Assembly (NCBI RefSeq): GCF_001891125.1
Contig: NZ_CP015247.1
Coordinates: 1,258,501-1,322,500 of the forward strand
From: Leuconostoc suionicum
GTDB taxonomy: Bacteria > Bacillota > Bacilli > Lactobacillales > Lactobacillaceae
DNA: 64,000 bases
Direction of reading: 5' to 3'
Notes under the pieces: generated by a model
What the model was told of the DNA's origin: nothing
The model's input: only the letters and a program-made list of their open reading frames with translations
Databases searched by the model: none
Part shown: one piece after another, positions 52,163 to 60,365 of the stretch
How positions within the stretch are numbered: position 1 is the stretch's first letter
How the letters are laid out: each line of letters begins with the position of its first letter
Program-made: the position numbers and the translations under genes

Positions 52163-52541
52163 CAGTATCCATGTAATCCTTAATTTGTTGCACAATGTTT
52201 TTTGTAAGATAATATTTCCGTTCTCGGTCAGCGCGAACAAATGATAAAATATGACCATTCAACTGCCAATGTTCAATATCTTTCAAAGAAATTTTTTCAT
52301 ACTCTGATAATAACACCCGACCCAAGAAAAGATTGGGTCCAGCGATGTAAACACGTCGACGAACGACTAATAGTACGCCTAATAAAATCATCACCATCAT
52401 AAACAAAATTGGTAGGATTTCAAGTTTGAAACTCATTTCATCCCAAACGACAATACTACCCATAAAAAATATACCCCACCACAACCAACTAATTTTACCT
52501 GTTGAATCCAATGGTTGAAAAAAACCGCGTCTTGGTATCAT
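52152..52541 (-). CDS. small membrane protein, EbsA-like
   Basis: The 129-residue protein starts MIPRRGFFQPLDSTGKISW and has two hydrophobic segments (about 20-35 and 42-60), followed by a soluble domain of about 65 residues (FLGRVLLSEYEKISLKDIEHW). Length and layout recall EbsA-family proteins of lactic acid bacteria, though no residue proves it. AAAAGGGC precedes the ATG at 52541. It heads the rluD-pyrR unit. An extended -10 (TGGTAAAAT, about 52575-52583) may be its promoter. Confidence 0.6.
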   Translation of the reverse strand: MIPRRGFFQPLDSTGKISWLWWGIFFMGSIVVWDEMSFKLEILPILFMMVMILLGVLLVVRRRVYIAGPNLFLGRVLLSEYEKISLKDIEHWQLNGHILSFVRADRERKYYLTKNIVQQIKDYMDTDGK

Positions 52542-52728
52542 GTGTTGCCCTTTTCTGTAAACGTATTCAACTAATATTTTACCAGATTTCAATTAAAGGA
52601 ATATAAAAAGTTACTACTAACAAAGCATAGCTTATTATTATCCTCAATTTGTGATTCGACGACAGCATATAATATTTCAACAAAATTTGTTATACTTTCG
52701 GTATACGTTCAATTAAAAGGAACCCTAT

Positions 52729-53112
52729 ATGATTACACTATATGTTGACGCAGCACGTGATGTATCTACCGGTCGTTCGTCAGCTGGCGCAGTTTTAATT
52801 ATTGATAAAGTACAAAAACAGCTAAAAACCGCCTTGAGAAAGACGGTTAACAACCATGAGGCTGAATTTTTGGCAGTTCTTTGGGCATTAAAACAGCTAC
52901 CTAGCAATGGAAATGTACAAATATATAGTGATTCAAAAATCGTAACCGATGCCTTGCATAAATCTTATGCAAAACACTACCAAGGTCTTGTTGATGAGAT
53001 CAATCTACAATTGACACCATACCATCTAGTTTTAATCAATTGGGTTCCAGAAAAAGAAAATCGCGGAGCTCATAATTTAGCTTTGCAAGCACTAAAAAAC
53101 GCGAACCATTAA
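52729..53112 (+). CDS. RNase HI family protein
   Basis: The 127-residue protein keeps the RNase H catalytic set: Asp in LYVDAARD, Glu in NHEAEFLAV, Asp in IYSDSKIV and the C-terminal Asn/His region in ENRGAHNLALQAL. It lacks the basic protrusion of E. coli RNase HI, as in the short type of many Gram-positives. It cleaves RNA in RNA-DNA hybrids. AAAAGGAACC precedes the ATG, and an extended -10 (TGTTATACT) is at about 52689-52697. The terminator starts within the coding end. Confidence 0.85.
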   Translation: MITLYVDAARDVSTGRSSAGAVLIIDKVQKQLKTALRKTVNNHEAEFLAVLWALKQLPSNGNVQIYSDSKIVTDALHKSYAKHYQGLVDEINLQLTPYHLVLINWVPEKENRGAHNLALQALKNANH

Positions 53113-53126
53113 AGTTCGCGTTTTTT
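53094..53126. terminator. terminator between RNase H gene and GNAT gene
   Basis: AAAAAACGCGAAC pairs with GTTCGCGTTTTTT (13 bp) around a 7-nt loop; the RNase H stop codon is in the loop. It serves both convergent genes. Confidence 0.9.
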
Positions 53127-53132
53127 AATCGT

Positions 53133-53660
53133 TTACAATACAAGTTGGTACGCCCACCGAACACCATTAATTTCTTCTCCCTCATTAATGTGTACAATGC
53201 CACGCTTCTCAAATCCATTACCTGTGATGACAGCTTGCATTGGTAAGTTACCTGGATGAGTATCAATTCGAAAATCGCTTGTACCGTTTTCATAGAAAAA
53301 CGTCAAAATAGCAGTCATGAATCGCTGTGCTAATTTTTGCCCTCGATACTTATCAAGAATAGCAAAGCGATGAATGCCAATGTAATCCGTTTCAGAATTA
53401 AGCCATTTGCCATCCTCTATCAGCGTATATATCGGATCTTCACCTGCTAATATTGCTGTATATCCCGCAACTTGATGATCCACAACCAACACGAATCCTC
53501 TTTGCAATGCTAAATCTTCCTCAATCGTATCTTGATTGGGATATCCCGATTGCCACTGTGAAAGTCCTTGTTCTTTCAGATAATAACGGGCATTATTAAT
53601 GATTGATACAATTGATTTTATATCCTCCTCATGCGCCCGTCGCATATAAACTGATGTCAT
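53133..53660 (-). CDS. GNAT family N-acetyltransferase
   Basis: The 175-residue protein has the GNAT pattern: MRRAHEEDIKSIVSIINNARYYLKEQG at the N-terminus, IHRFAILDKYRGQKLAQRFM (acetyl-CoA site, about 97-116) and IDTHPGNLPMQAVITGNGFEKRGIVHI. The subgroup is common in lactic acid bacteria, but its substrate is unknown. AAGGACGGGAAT precedes the ATG. Confidence 0.85.
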   Translation of the reverse strand: MTSVYMRRAHEEDIKSIVSIINNARYYLKEQGLSQWQSGYPNQDTIEEDLALQRGFVLVVDHQVAGYTAILAGEDPIYTLIEDGKWLNSETDYIGIHRFAILDKYRGQKLAQRFMTAILTFFYENGTSDFRIDTHPGNLPMQAVITGNGFEKRGIVHINEGEEINGVRWAYQLVL

Positions 53661-53718
53661 ATTCCCGTCCTTATAATTAGAAATAATTTATTTTATCATA
53701 AAAATTATAATAGGACAA

Positions 53719-54921
53719 TCATAAAATTTTTACCGTTCTCTTTTCTTCACAATAACTTTCCAAACGATTCATAGCTGTTTCTAGCATGTCCAAAGACGCC
53801 GCATAACTAATTCGTACATATCCTGCACCGCCCGGGCCAAATCCTGATCCAGGAACGACTGCCAATTGTTGCCTATCAACCAGGTCATAAGCAAACTCCA
53901 CGTCATTTTGGTTTAAATCTACAGGTATTTTAGCAAACATATAAAATGCGCCACTTGGTGTTGCCATTTCAAACCCTAGTTTTGTCATTTTTTCAACTAG
54001 GTAGTCCCGTCGTTTTTTATATTGCTCTTTCATCCATAACGTATCGTCCTTACTTTCTGCACTTTTAAATGCTTCAGTAGCCGCTGCCATTGCAGGATTT
54101 GAAGGTGTCATTATGACAAAACCGTGCACCATATTAATTTTCTTCATTAAAGCCGCAGGACCCGCCAAAATACCGATTCGATATCCTGTCATGGCATGGG
54201 ACTTTGATACGCCATTAATAACAATTGTTTGTTCAGGTAAAATGCTTGCCATTGAAACGTGAGGTGCATCATAGCTCAATTCAGAATAGATTTCGTCTGA
54301 AATGATTAAAATATTTGTTTCTCGTACCACGTCTGCTAAATCTTTCAACTGTTCTGCTGTGTAGGTCACGCCAGTTGGATTAGAAGGATTAGTGATAATA
54401 ATTGCTTTGATATGATCTTCGGTAGCAATGATTTCACGTAAATGGTCTGGCGTTAGTACAAACTTGTCTTCCGAGACGTCAATAAACACTGGGTGACCAC
54501 CATTTATGCGTGTCATTTCAGCATACACTGGATAGGCGGGCGTCGGGATTAGAATCTTATCATCTGGATTCAAAATTGCTGCCAATAATGTATAAAGACC
54601 TTCTGTGGCACCAACTGTTGTAATGATTTCTTCAGCTGGGTCATAATCAAGCCCATACCGATCATTTAAAAAGTCACTAGCTGCTTGACGTAGTGTTTTC
54701 TTTCCTGCTGAAACTGAATAATGTGAATCATCTGCACTAATTGCAGCTAAGGCAGCGTCTTTAATATGCTGAGGAACTGAAAAATCTGGCTCACCAATTG
54801 TTAGTTTCAGAATATTAGGAATGTCACTAACTTTTTCATCGAATGAATGGATTGGGCTAGGCTTTACTTTATTTAAATTATCATTAAAAATACCGACTTG
54901 TTCTAACTTTGACTTAATCAT
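53719..54921 (-). CDS. class I/II PLP-dependent aminotransferase (PatA-like, second copy)
   Basis: The 400-residue fold-type I enzyme has LTIGEPDF, NPSNPTGV, ISDEIYSEL, the PLP lysine in GVSKSHAMTGYRIG and YVRISYA. It is a clear paralogue of the enzyme at 28619-29806, sharing the SKSHAMTGYR and RISYAAS segments, and differs from the AspB type at 58559. It may act on aromatic amino acids or acetyl-diaminopimelate. TGAGGATTC precedes the ATG. Confidence 0.9.
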   Translation of the reverse strand: MIKSKLEQVGIFNDNLNKVKPSPIHSFDEKVSDIPNILKLTIGEPDFSVPQHIKDAALAAISADDSHYSVSAGKKTLRQAASDFLNDRYGLDYDPAEEIITTVGATEGLYTLLAAILNPDDKILIPTPAYPVYAEMTRINGGHPVFIDVSEDKFVLTPDHLREIIATEDHIKAIIITNPSNPTGVTYTAEQLKDLADVVRETNILIISDEIYSELSYDAPHVSMASILPEQTIVINGVSKSHAMTGYRIGILAGPAALMKKINMVHGFVIMTPSNPAMAAATEAFKSAESKDDTLWMKEQYKKRRDYLVEKMTKLGFEMATPSGAFYMFAKIPVDLNQNDVEFAYDLVDRQQLAVVPGSGFGPGGAGYVRISYAASLDMLETAMNRLESYCEEKRTVKIL

Positions 54922-55041
54922 ATTGAATCCTCATTTCATTATTGCTTTATTCTAACAATGATGAATTATTTTTTCACGAAAATATTGTACAAAGAAAAAA
55001 ATTATCATTGGTCATATCGCACAAGTAGTTACCATGAAAAT

Positions 55042-55073
55042 AAAAACAAGAGATCAATGATCTCTTGTTTTTT
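55042..55073. terminator. terminator after the 23S methyltransferase gene
   Basis: AAAAACAAGAGATC pairs with GATCTCTTGTTTTT, with a 3-nt loop and an extra T. Confidence 0.88.
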
Positions 55074-56205
55074 ATTTAACACGCTTACCCCAATACTGGA
55101 AATAATCGACACGCAATGCCCCATTATATAGTTTGCGTCGTTTTGTTGATTTTTCACCGTAAGATTTTTCAAATTCCAAGTCGCTAGTTAAAATATACTT
55201 ACTCCAACTTGGTAGATTACGATAGACCGTACCCATTTGCTCGTATAACTCACGGGCGGCTTCAAGTTCACCTAAACGTTCACCATAGGGCGGATTAGTC
55301 ACTAGTACACCGTTAAGTTTATCAGTTGTCCAGTCTTTAGCAGCTAACTGTTTGAAAGTGATATCCTGACCAAGTCCCGCATGTTTTGCGTTTTCTCTGG
55401 CAATATCAACCATATTTTCGTCAATATCAAAGCCTTCAATATCAAGAGTGCGGTCATAATCAGCTTGCGCTTCAGCCGCATCACGCACTTCGTCTGACAA
55501 TTTTTTATCAAACCAGTCCATGCTCTCAATATCAAAATCACGAATTAATCCAGGTGCGATATTACGACCAATTAATGCTGCCTCAATCGCAATCGTTCCG
55601 GACCCAGTGGTTGGGTCAACAAATGGACGATCTGGGTGCCAATTTGTCAGCAAAACTAATGCCGCCGCAAAGTTTTCTTTTAATGGTGCACCACCCTTAT
55701 TCACACGATAGCCACGCTTAAATAAGGACTCCCCTGTTGTATCCAAAGTAACCATAACGTGATCTTTATCAATCATCACTTCAAGTTGTGCAAAATAACC
55801 GTTCTCAGGCAAGCGTGTTCGAATATGATAAGCTTCTTGCAATCTATTAACGATTGCTTTTTTAGTGATGGCTTGCACATCTGGCACACTAAATAACTCA
55901 GACTTTTTTGAACGTCCAGCAACGGGAAATTCTGAATCATAGTTCAAATAATCTTCCCATGGTAAGGCTTTAACGCCCTCAAACAGTTGATCAAATGTCG
56001 TTGCATCAAATTCACCCACAATAATCTTAATTCGATCCGCTGTACGAAGCCAAACGTTAGTATTCAATATATCTTTTTGTGTACCGTCAAAACGTACTCG
56101 ATAATTTTCAACTTGATGCTCATAGCCCAAGCGTTCTAGTTCTTTACCAACAAGAGATTCCAATCCTGCTGCTGCTGTCGCCATTAAATGATATGTTTTT
56201 TCCAT
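55072..56205 (-). CDS. THUMP-domain class I SAM-dependent RNA methyltransferase (RlmL N-terminal-type, YpsC-like)
   Basis: The 377-residue protein has a ferredoxin-like plus THUMP region (about 1-160) and a Rossmann methyltransferase domain with DPTTGSGTIAIEAALIGRNIAPG and the catalytic VTNPPYGERLGE. It is predicted to methylate a guanine in 23S rRNA, like the first half of RlmKL. It lies before a divergent small gene; its start has a weak ribosome binding site (AAGGAAAATC). Confidence 0.9.
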   Translation of the reverse strand: MEKTYHLMATAAAGLESLVGKELERLGYEHQVENYRVRFDGTQKDILNTNVWLRTADRIKIIVGEFDATTFDQLFEGVKALPWEDYLNYDSEFPVAGRSKKSELFSVPDVQAITKKAIVNRLQEAYHIRTRLPENGYFAQLEVMIDKDHVMVTLDTTGESLFKRGYRVNKGGAPLKENFAAALVLLTNWHPDRPFVDPTTGSGTIAIEAALIGRNIAPGLIRDFDIESMDWFDKKLSDEVRDAAEAQADYDRTLDIEGFDIDENMVDIARENAKHAGLGQDITFKQLAAKDWTTDKLNGVLVTNPPYGERLGELEAARELYEQMGTVYRNLPSWSKYILTSDLEFEKSYGEKSTKRRKLYNGALRVDYFQYWGKRVK

Positions 56206-56227
56206 GATTTTCCTTTATAATTAGCGT

Positions 56228-56509
56228 ATGAGATTAACTGATTTAGAAGATTTAACACAATATATGTCACTTGATACAAAACTATTAGTGCAAACTGAGG
56301 ACTTTGTTAATCAGGTGACAGCGATAAAATATGCAAATAATCATTCGGATATTATATTACTAACTAACGATCAGACTAATGTCATGACACTATCACAACT
56401 ATTCGCGCGTTTGCGTACACTACCGGCTAATACTATTCTTCTCACAGAAAATAATCAACCCATTTTTGGTTTTCATCTTGATAATCAATACAATATTATT
56501 TTTAAATAA
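56228..56509 (+). CDS. small protein of unknown function
   Basis: The 93-residue acidic product begins MRLTDLEDLTQYMSLDTKLL and ends FGFHLDNQYNIIFK. It has no membrane helix and no recognised family. No good Shine-Dalgarno site precedes the ATG, which lies 22 bp from the divergent methyltransferase start, so transcripts would be short-leadered. It ends exactly where the convergent dnaD gene ends. Its protein-like composition and full use of the gap support it as real. Confidence 0.6.
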   Translation: MRLTDLEDLTQYMSLDTKLLVQTEDFVNQVTAIKYANNHSDIILLTNDQTNVMTLSQLFARLRTLPANTILLTENNQPIFGFHLDNQYNIIFK

Positions 56510-57145
56510 TTAATCAATAATATTGTTATACGTTACACCACGTCTGCGCTGCTTGGAGACCTGCGCTGCCTGTGGTGTAGTAATGTTGTCACGTTGCCAA
56601 TTGGCCAAAATTGTTTCAATATAACGCAAACTACGGGCATTATTTGCAACAGCCTCTTGAATGGCCAATAACATCATCACTGGCTCAAAATGATCTTGAT
56701 CGAACCAATGCCCAACAGTTTGCATTTCCATTGGTGATAATGGACGCCCAAATTCTGCCTCTAACGTCTGCATAATTTCACGACGAGCACTTTTACCATC
56801 TGACACAATTTCCGACCGTTGTGTGGTTTGACCATCTAATAGCTTTTCGTATAATGGTGTAAAATCATAAGTTTCAGTCTGAATACTGCCACCTACCACC
56901 TGCATCAAATCTCGTCTTATCAAACTCTGCAAGCGCGTAATAACAATTTTCTCGGTCGTGTGCATTACTTGGGCAATAGCTGCCGGTGTAGCTTGATCTC
57001 CCCGCCCTTGAATGCGCTCCACCTGCATATACAATGCTAAATCATCATTATCTAGACCAACATCTTGATAATGTAACAACAAGTCATTACTTACGCCAGT
57101 GTTACCAGCCTGAATATACTGTTGTAATCTTTTTTCTAACGTCAT
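56510..57145 (-). CDS. dnaD: replication initiation protein DnaD
   Basis: The 211-residue protein has the DnaD N-terminal winged-helix region (LLLHYQDVGLDNDDLALYMQV, about 23-45) and a DD2-type domain at about 120-185, with EAEFGRPLSPMEMQTVGHWFDQ and ILANWQRDNITTPQ. It acts with DnaA, DnaB and DnaI in primosome assembly in Gram-positives. It follows asnS after a terminator, in the normal dinG-aspB-asnS-dnaD order. Confidence 0.92.
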   Translation of the reverse strand: MTLEKRLQQYIQAGNTGVSNDLLLHYQDVGLDNDDLALYMQVERIQGRGDQATPAAIAQVMHTTEKIVITRLQSLIRRDLMQVVGGSIQTETYDFTPLYEKLLDGQTTQRSEIVSDGKSARREIMQTLEAEFGRPLSPMEMQTVGHWFDQDHFEPVMMLLAIQEAVANNARSLRYIETILANWQRDNITTPQAAQVSKQRRRGVTYNNIID

Positions 57146-57159
57146 ATTTCCTCGGTTTT

Positions 57160-57188
57160 AAAAACGTCCAAATAAATTGGACGTTTTT
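57160..57188 (-). terminator. asnS terminator
   Basis: A 12-bp perfect stem (AAAAACGTCCAA with TTGGACGTTTTT) with a 5-nt loop lies between asnS and dnaD. Confidence 0.85.
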
Positions 57189-57243
57189 CTTATATAAATA
57201 GTGTATCACATTCGAATAAGAATACTATGCTACAAAACTATGT

Positions 57244-58551
57244 TTAAGGACGTAATCGGTTGGTCATTCGTGGAAATGGAATAGCTTCACGAATATGCTC
57301 CTCGCCGGTTACAAATGTCACCATACGTTCCAACCCCAAGCCAAATCCTGAATGCGGCACTGAACCGTACTTACGCAAATCAAGGTACCAAGCATACTCA
57401 TCCATGTTCAACCCTAATTTTTCAATTTCATTCTTCAGGTAGTCATAATCCGTCTCACGTTCTGATCCACCTATAATTTCTCCATAACCTTCTGGAGCTA
57501 ATAAATCAGCTGAAACAACAATGTCGTCTCGTGTTTTATGGCGCTTCATGTAGAATGGCTTAATTGCTTTTGGAAAATTAACAATAAACACGGGTTTAGC
57601 AAAATGATTAGCCAAGAACGTTTCTTCGGGTGAACCAAAATCAACGCCCCACTCCACATCAAAATCATTATCTTGTAATAATTTGACTGCATCATCATAG
57701 CTCACACGTGGATATGGTAACTGTGTATATGACCGAAGTAGGTCCTTGTCACGCTTGAGAATGTCAAGTTCTTGATCATTATTCTCGAGCACCCTTGAGA
57801 TCAAGAAAGCAATATAACGTTCTTGAAGTTTCAAGCTTTCCTCTTGATCCATAAAGGCCATTTCAGGTTCAATCATCCAAAACTCAGTCAAATGACGCCT
57901 CGTCTTAGACTTTTCTGCACGAAATGTTGGCCCAAATGTAAATACTTTACCAAACGCCATTGCGCCAGCTTCAGCATATAATTGACCAGTTTGCGACAAG
58001 AATGCTGGTTCGCCAAAATAATCCGTTTCAAATAATTCAGTCGTTCCTTCTGGTGCGGATCCAGTCAACACAGGAGCATCTAATTTCGTAAAGCCTTCTT
58101 TGTTAAAGAACTCGTATGTTGCTGCAACAAGTGTATTACGAATTTTTAGAGTAGCAAACGGCTTCAGATGGCGTAAGTACAAATGACGTTCGTCAAACAA
58201 AAATTCAGTCCCATGCTCTTTAGGTGTAATTGGATAGTCATGACTTTCACCAATTACTTTAATATCGGAAACAGCCATTTCATAACCGAAAGATGAACGA
58301 GCATCTTCATGAATTTCACCAGTAACATATATACTAGTTTCCTGCTTCAAACTTTTAGCAGTTTCAAACACTTCTTCTGACACGTCAGCTTTAGCAACAA
58401 CCCCTTGGAAGAAGGCTGTGCCATCACGTAATTGTAAGAATGCAATTTTGCCACTACCACGCTTTTGACGGAGCCAAGCTCCAATAGTCACTGTCTTTCC
58501 AACAAAGTTTTTTGCATCAATAATCTTAATTTTAGGTATTTCTTCAGTCAT
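57244..58551 (-). CDS. asnS: asparaginyl-tRNA synthetase
   Basis: The 435-residue class IIb synthetase has an OB-fold anticodon domain (about 15-105, [21 protein letters not shown]) and a catalytic domain with motif 2 [21 protein letters not shown] and motif 3 [15 protein letters not shown]. The absence of the AspRS insertion and the short N-terminus fit AsnRS. The ATG at 58551 is preferred over a GTG one codon earlier. No clear binding site exists, but the aspB stop is 7 bp away, so coupling is likely. Confidence 0.96.
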   Translation of the reverse strand: MTEEIPKIKIIDAKNFVGKTVTIGAWLRQKRGSGKIAFLQLRDGTAFFQGVVAKADVSEEVFETAKSLKQETSIYVTGEIHEDARSSFGYEMAVSDIKVIGESHDYPITPKEHGTEFLFDERHLYLRHLKPFATLKIRNTLVAATYEFFNKEGFTKLDAPVLTGSAPEGTTELFETDYFGEPAFLSQTGQLYAEAGAMAFGKVFTFGPTFRAEKSKTRRHLTEFWMIEPEMAFMDQEESLKLQERYIAFLISRVLENNDQELDILKRDKDLLRSYTQLPYPRVSYDDAVKLLQDNDFDVEWGVDFGSPEETFLANHFAKPVFIVNFPKAIKPFYMKRHKTRDDIVVSADLLAPEGYGEIIGGSERETDYDYLKNEIEKLGLNMDEYAWYLDLRKYGSVPHSGFGLGLERMVTFVTGEEHIREAIPFPRMTNRLRP

Positions 58552-58558
58552 CACTATA

Positions 58559-59752
58559 TTAATCTTTCGTATATTTTTTAAAGAATTGCGTCAAACGTAA
58601 AACTGCTTCATTAAGGGTATCTTGATCTTTAGCATAACTCAAGCGCAAATATCCTGGCATGCCGAATCCCTCACCGGCAGGCAAAGCAACATGTGCTTCT
58701 TCCAAAATTTTCGTTGATAATTCAACAGTATTACTTACGCCAACAAGTTTCATTAATTTTTCATCAACTTGTGGAAATAAATAAAAGGCACCTTGCGGCT
58801 TTATATCAACATGTACACCATTAATTTTGTTTACTGCGTCAAAAGTCGTATTTAACCGTTGTTCAAAGGCTTTGCGCATTTTTTCAACGGTATCTTGCTC
58901 CCCACTCAATGCCTCAATTGCTGCATATTGAGCCGCAACTGTCGGATTGGAAGTCATGTGTCCCAATAACTTATTCATCGCCGAAATAATTTCTGAACTT
59001 GCTAGAGTCCAACCTATACGCCATCCTGTCATTGAGTACGCCTTAGATACACCATCCACAATAATCATAGCACTGTTTTCAAGAGGTTGTAACTGTAGCC
59101 CAGATGTAAACTCAGCGCCATTATAAACAAGTTGACCATATATTTCGTCTAAAATAACATAGGCCCCATGTGTATTTGCCCAATCTAGAATGTCTTGAAT
59201 CTCTTGTCTACTGTAGACTTGCCCAGTTGGATTGGTAGGAGAATTAACAATAACCAACTTAACTGTTTTTTTAATTTTGTCCAAATTTGAAACGGTTAAC
59301 TTCATCGACGAGCTTTCCGGATGAACTTCTATCAGTTCACCTCCAGCTAGCTTGATTTGTTCAACATAACTTACCCACTCCGGAGCAGCAGTAACAACTG
59401 TGTCACCAGGATTCAGTAAAACCTGCATCAATACATACAGTGATAATTTTGCGCCTGTCGTTACGGAAACATTTTGAGTAGTAATACCTGCTTCATATCG
59501 CTGACCAACATTTTCAACAATCGCTTGCTTTAATGCAGGTAACCCACTGGCTGGTGTATAAAAACTTGTTTTTTGTGCTTGAATCGCTTCAATAGCTGCA
59601 TCAGAAATATTTTTAGGTGTTTGAAAATCAGGTTCACCTACACCTAAATTAATGACATCGATACCCTCTGCTTGCATTTGTTTAGCAAGGGCGTTCATAG
59701 CTAACGTTGGAGAAGCAGTTATGGCATTCACACGATTCGAAAAAGTCTTCAC
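58559..59752 (-). CDS. aspB: aspartate aminotransferase-type PLP enzyme (AspB)
   Basis: The 397-residue fold-type I enzyme has [34 protein letters not shown] and the PLP lysine in [15 protein letters not shown]. The substrate Arg is in YLRLSYA. The start codon is GTG, with AAGAGGTAAC before it. It sits between tseB and asnS, so it probably supplies aspartate/asparagine metabolism close to asparaginyl-tRNA synthesis, as in Bacillus. Confidence 0.94.
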   Translation of the reverse strand: MKTFSNRVNAITASPTLAMNALAKQMQAEGIDVINLGVGEPDFQTPKNISDAAIEAIQAQKTSFYTPASGLPALKQAIVENVGQRYEAGITTQNVSVTTGAKLSLYVLMQVLLNPGDTVVTAAPEWVSYVEQIKLAGGELIEVHPESSSMKLTVSNLDKIKKTVKLVIVNSPTNPTGQVYSRQEIQDILDWANTHGAYVILDEIYGQLVYNGAEFTSGLQLQPLENSAMIIVDGVSKAYSMTGWRIGWTLASSEIISAMNKLLGHMTSNPTVAAQYAAIEALSGEQDTVEKMRKAFEQRLNTTFDAVNKINGVHVDIKPQGAFYLFPQVDEKLMKLVGVSNTVELSTKILEEAHVALPAGEGFGMPGYLRLSYAKDQDTLNEAVLRLTQFFKKYTKD

Positions 59753-59766
59753 TTTGTAGTTACCTC

Positions 59767-60294
59767 TTACATACCTGAAATGGCACGATACGTCTTTCCT
59801 GATTTAAAGTCTAATGTTAAATAATTCAATTTATTGTCCTGCCCTTTATAACTAATTTCCCAAACTAATACCCCTTGGTATTCACTAATATTAGCCGAAT
59901 ATAACTTTTTCGGCTTGTATTTGTTAGTTATCAGTTTTTTGAGCTGACTATCTGTCATCCCCGATGAACGATTATATGTTTTTATTTTATTATTGCGAAC
60001 AATTGCAACTTTTTGAGTACCAGTCGTTGTTTGCCCTAGAACGGCATAAGTGGTCGTCTTTCGATAGTTAACAGATACTTGTGTTACTGTTGCAATGCTT
60101 GTCTTCTCACGTACTAATTTTTCAACTCTATTTTCTGCCTGGCGCATTGGGGCTAATGAAACGTAAAAATACCCCAAAATAAAGGCTGCTAGGATAATCA
60201 GAATACCGATTACTATGAACCAAAAGTGCGCCCAATGAATGCGCGCTTGGCGATGTCGCTGGCGGATTCGAATATCATCTTTAAATTGTATCAT
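59767..60294 (-). CDS. TseB/YpmB-like membrane-anchored protein (DUF5590)
   Basis: The 175-residue protein has a short basic cytoplasmic start (RIRQRHRQAR), one helix (about 26-48) and an extracellular domain of PepSY-like type ending KLNYLTLDFKSGKTYRAISGM. The Bacillus relative TseB/YpmB is linked to the penicillin-binding protein PBP2A and cell elongation. GGAGGGTTC stands before the ATG at 60294; the longer reading to 60324 is not needed. Its position between dinG and aspB matches the Bacillus order. Confidence 0.85.
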   Translation of the reverse strand: MIQFKDDIRIRQRHRQARIHWAHFWFIVIGILIILAAFILGYFYVSLAPMRQAENRVEKLVREKTSIATVTQVSVNYRKTTTYAVLGQTTTGTQKVAIVRNNKIKTYNRSSGMTDSQLKKLITNKYKPKKLYSANISEYQGVLVWEISYKGQDNKLNYLTLDFKSGKTYRAISGM

Positions 60295-60365
60295 TTTTTG
60301 AACCCTCCATGATGGCACGTACACATGATATTATACCAAAAAATACGGTGATTTTGATCTGCGAG

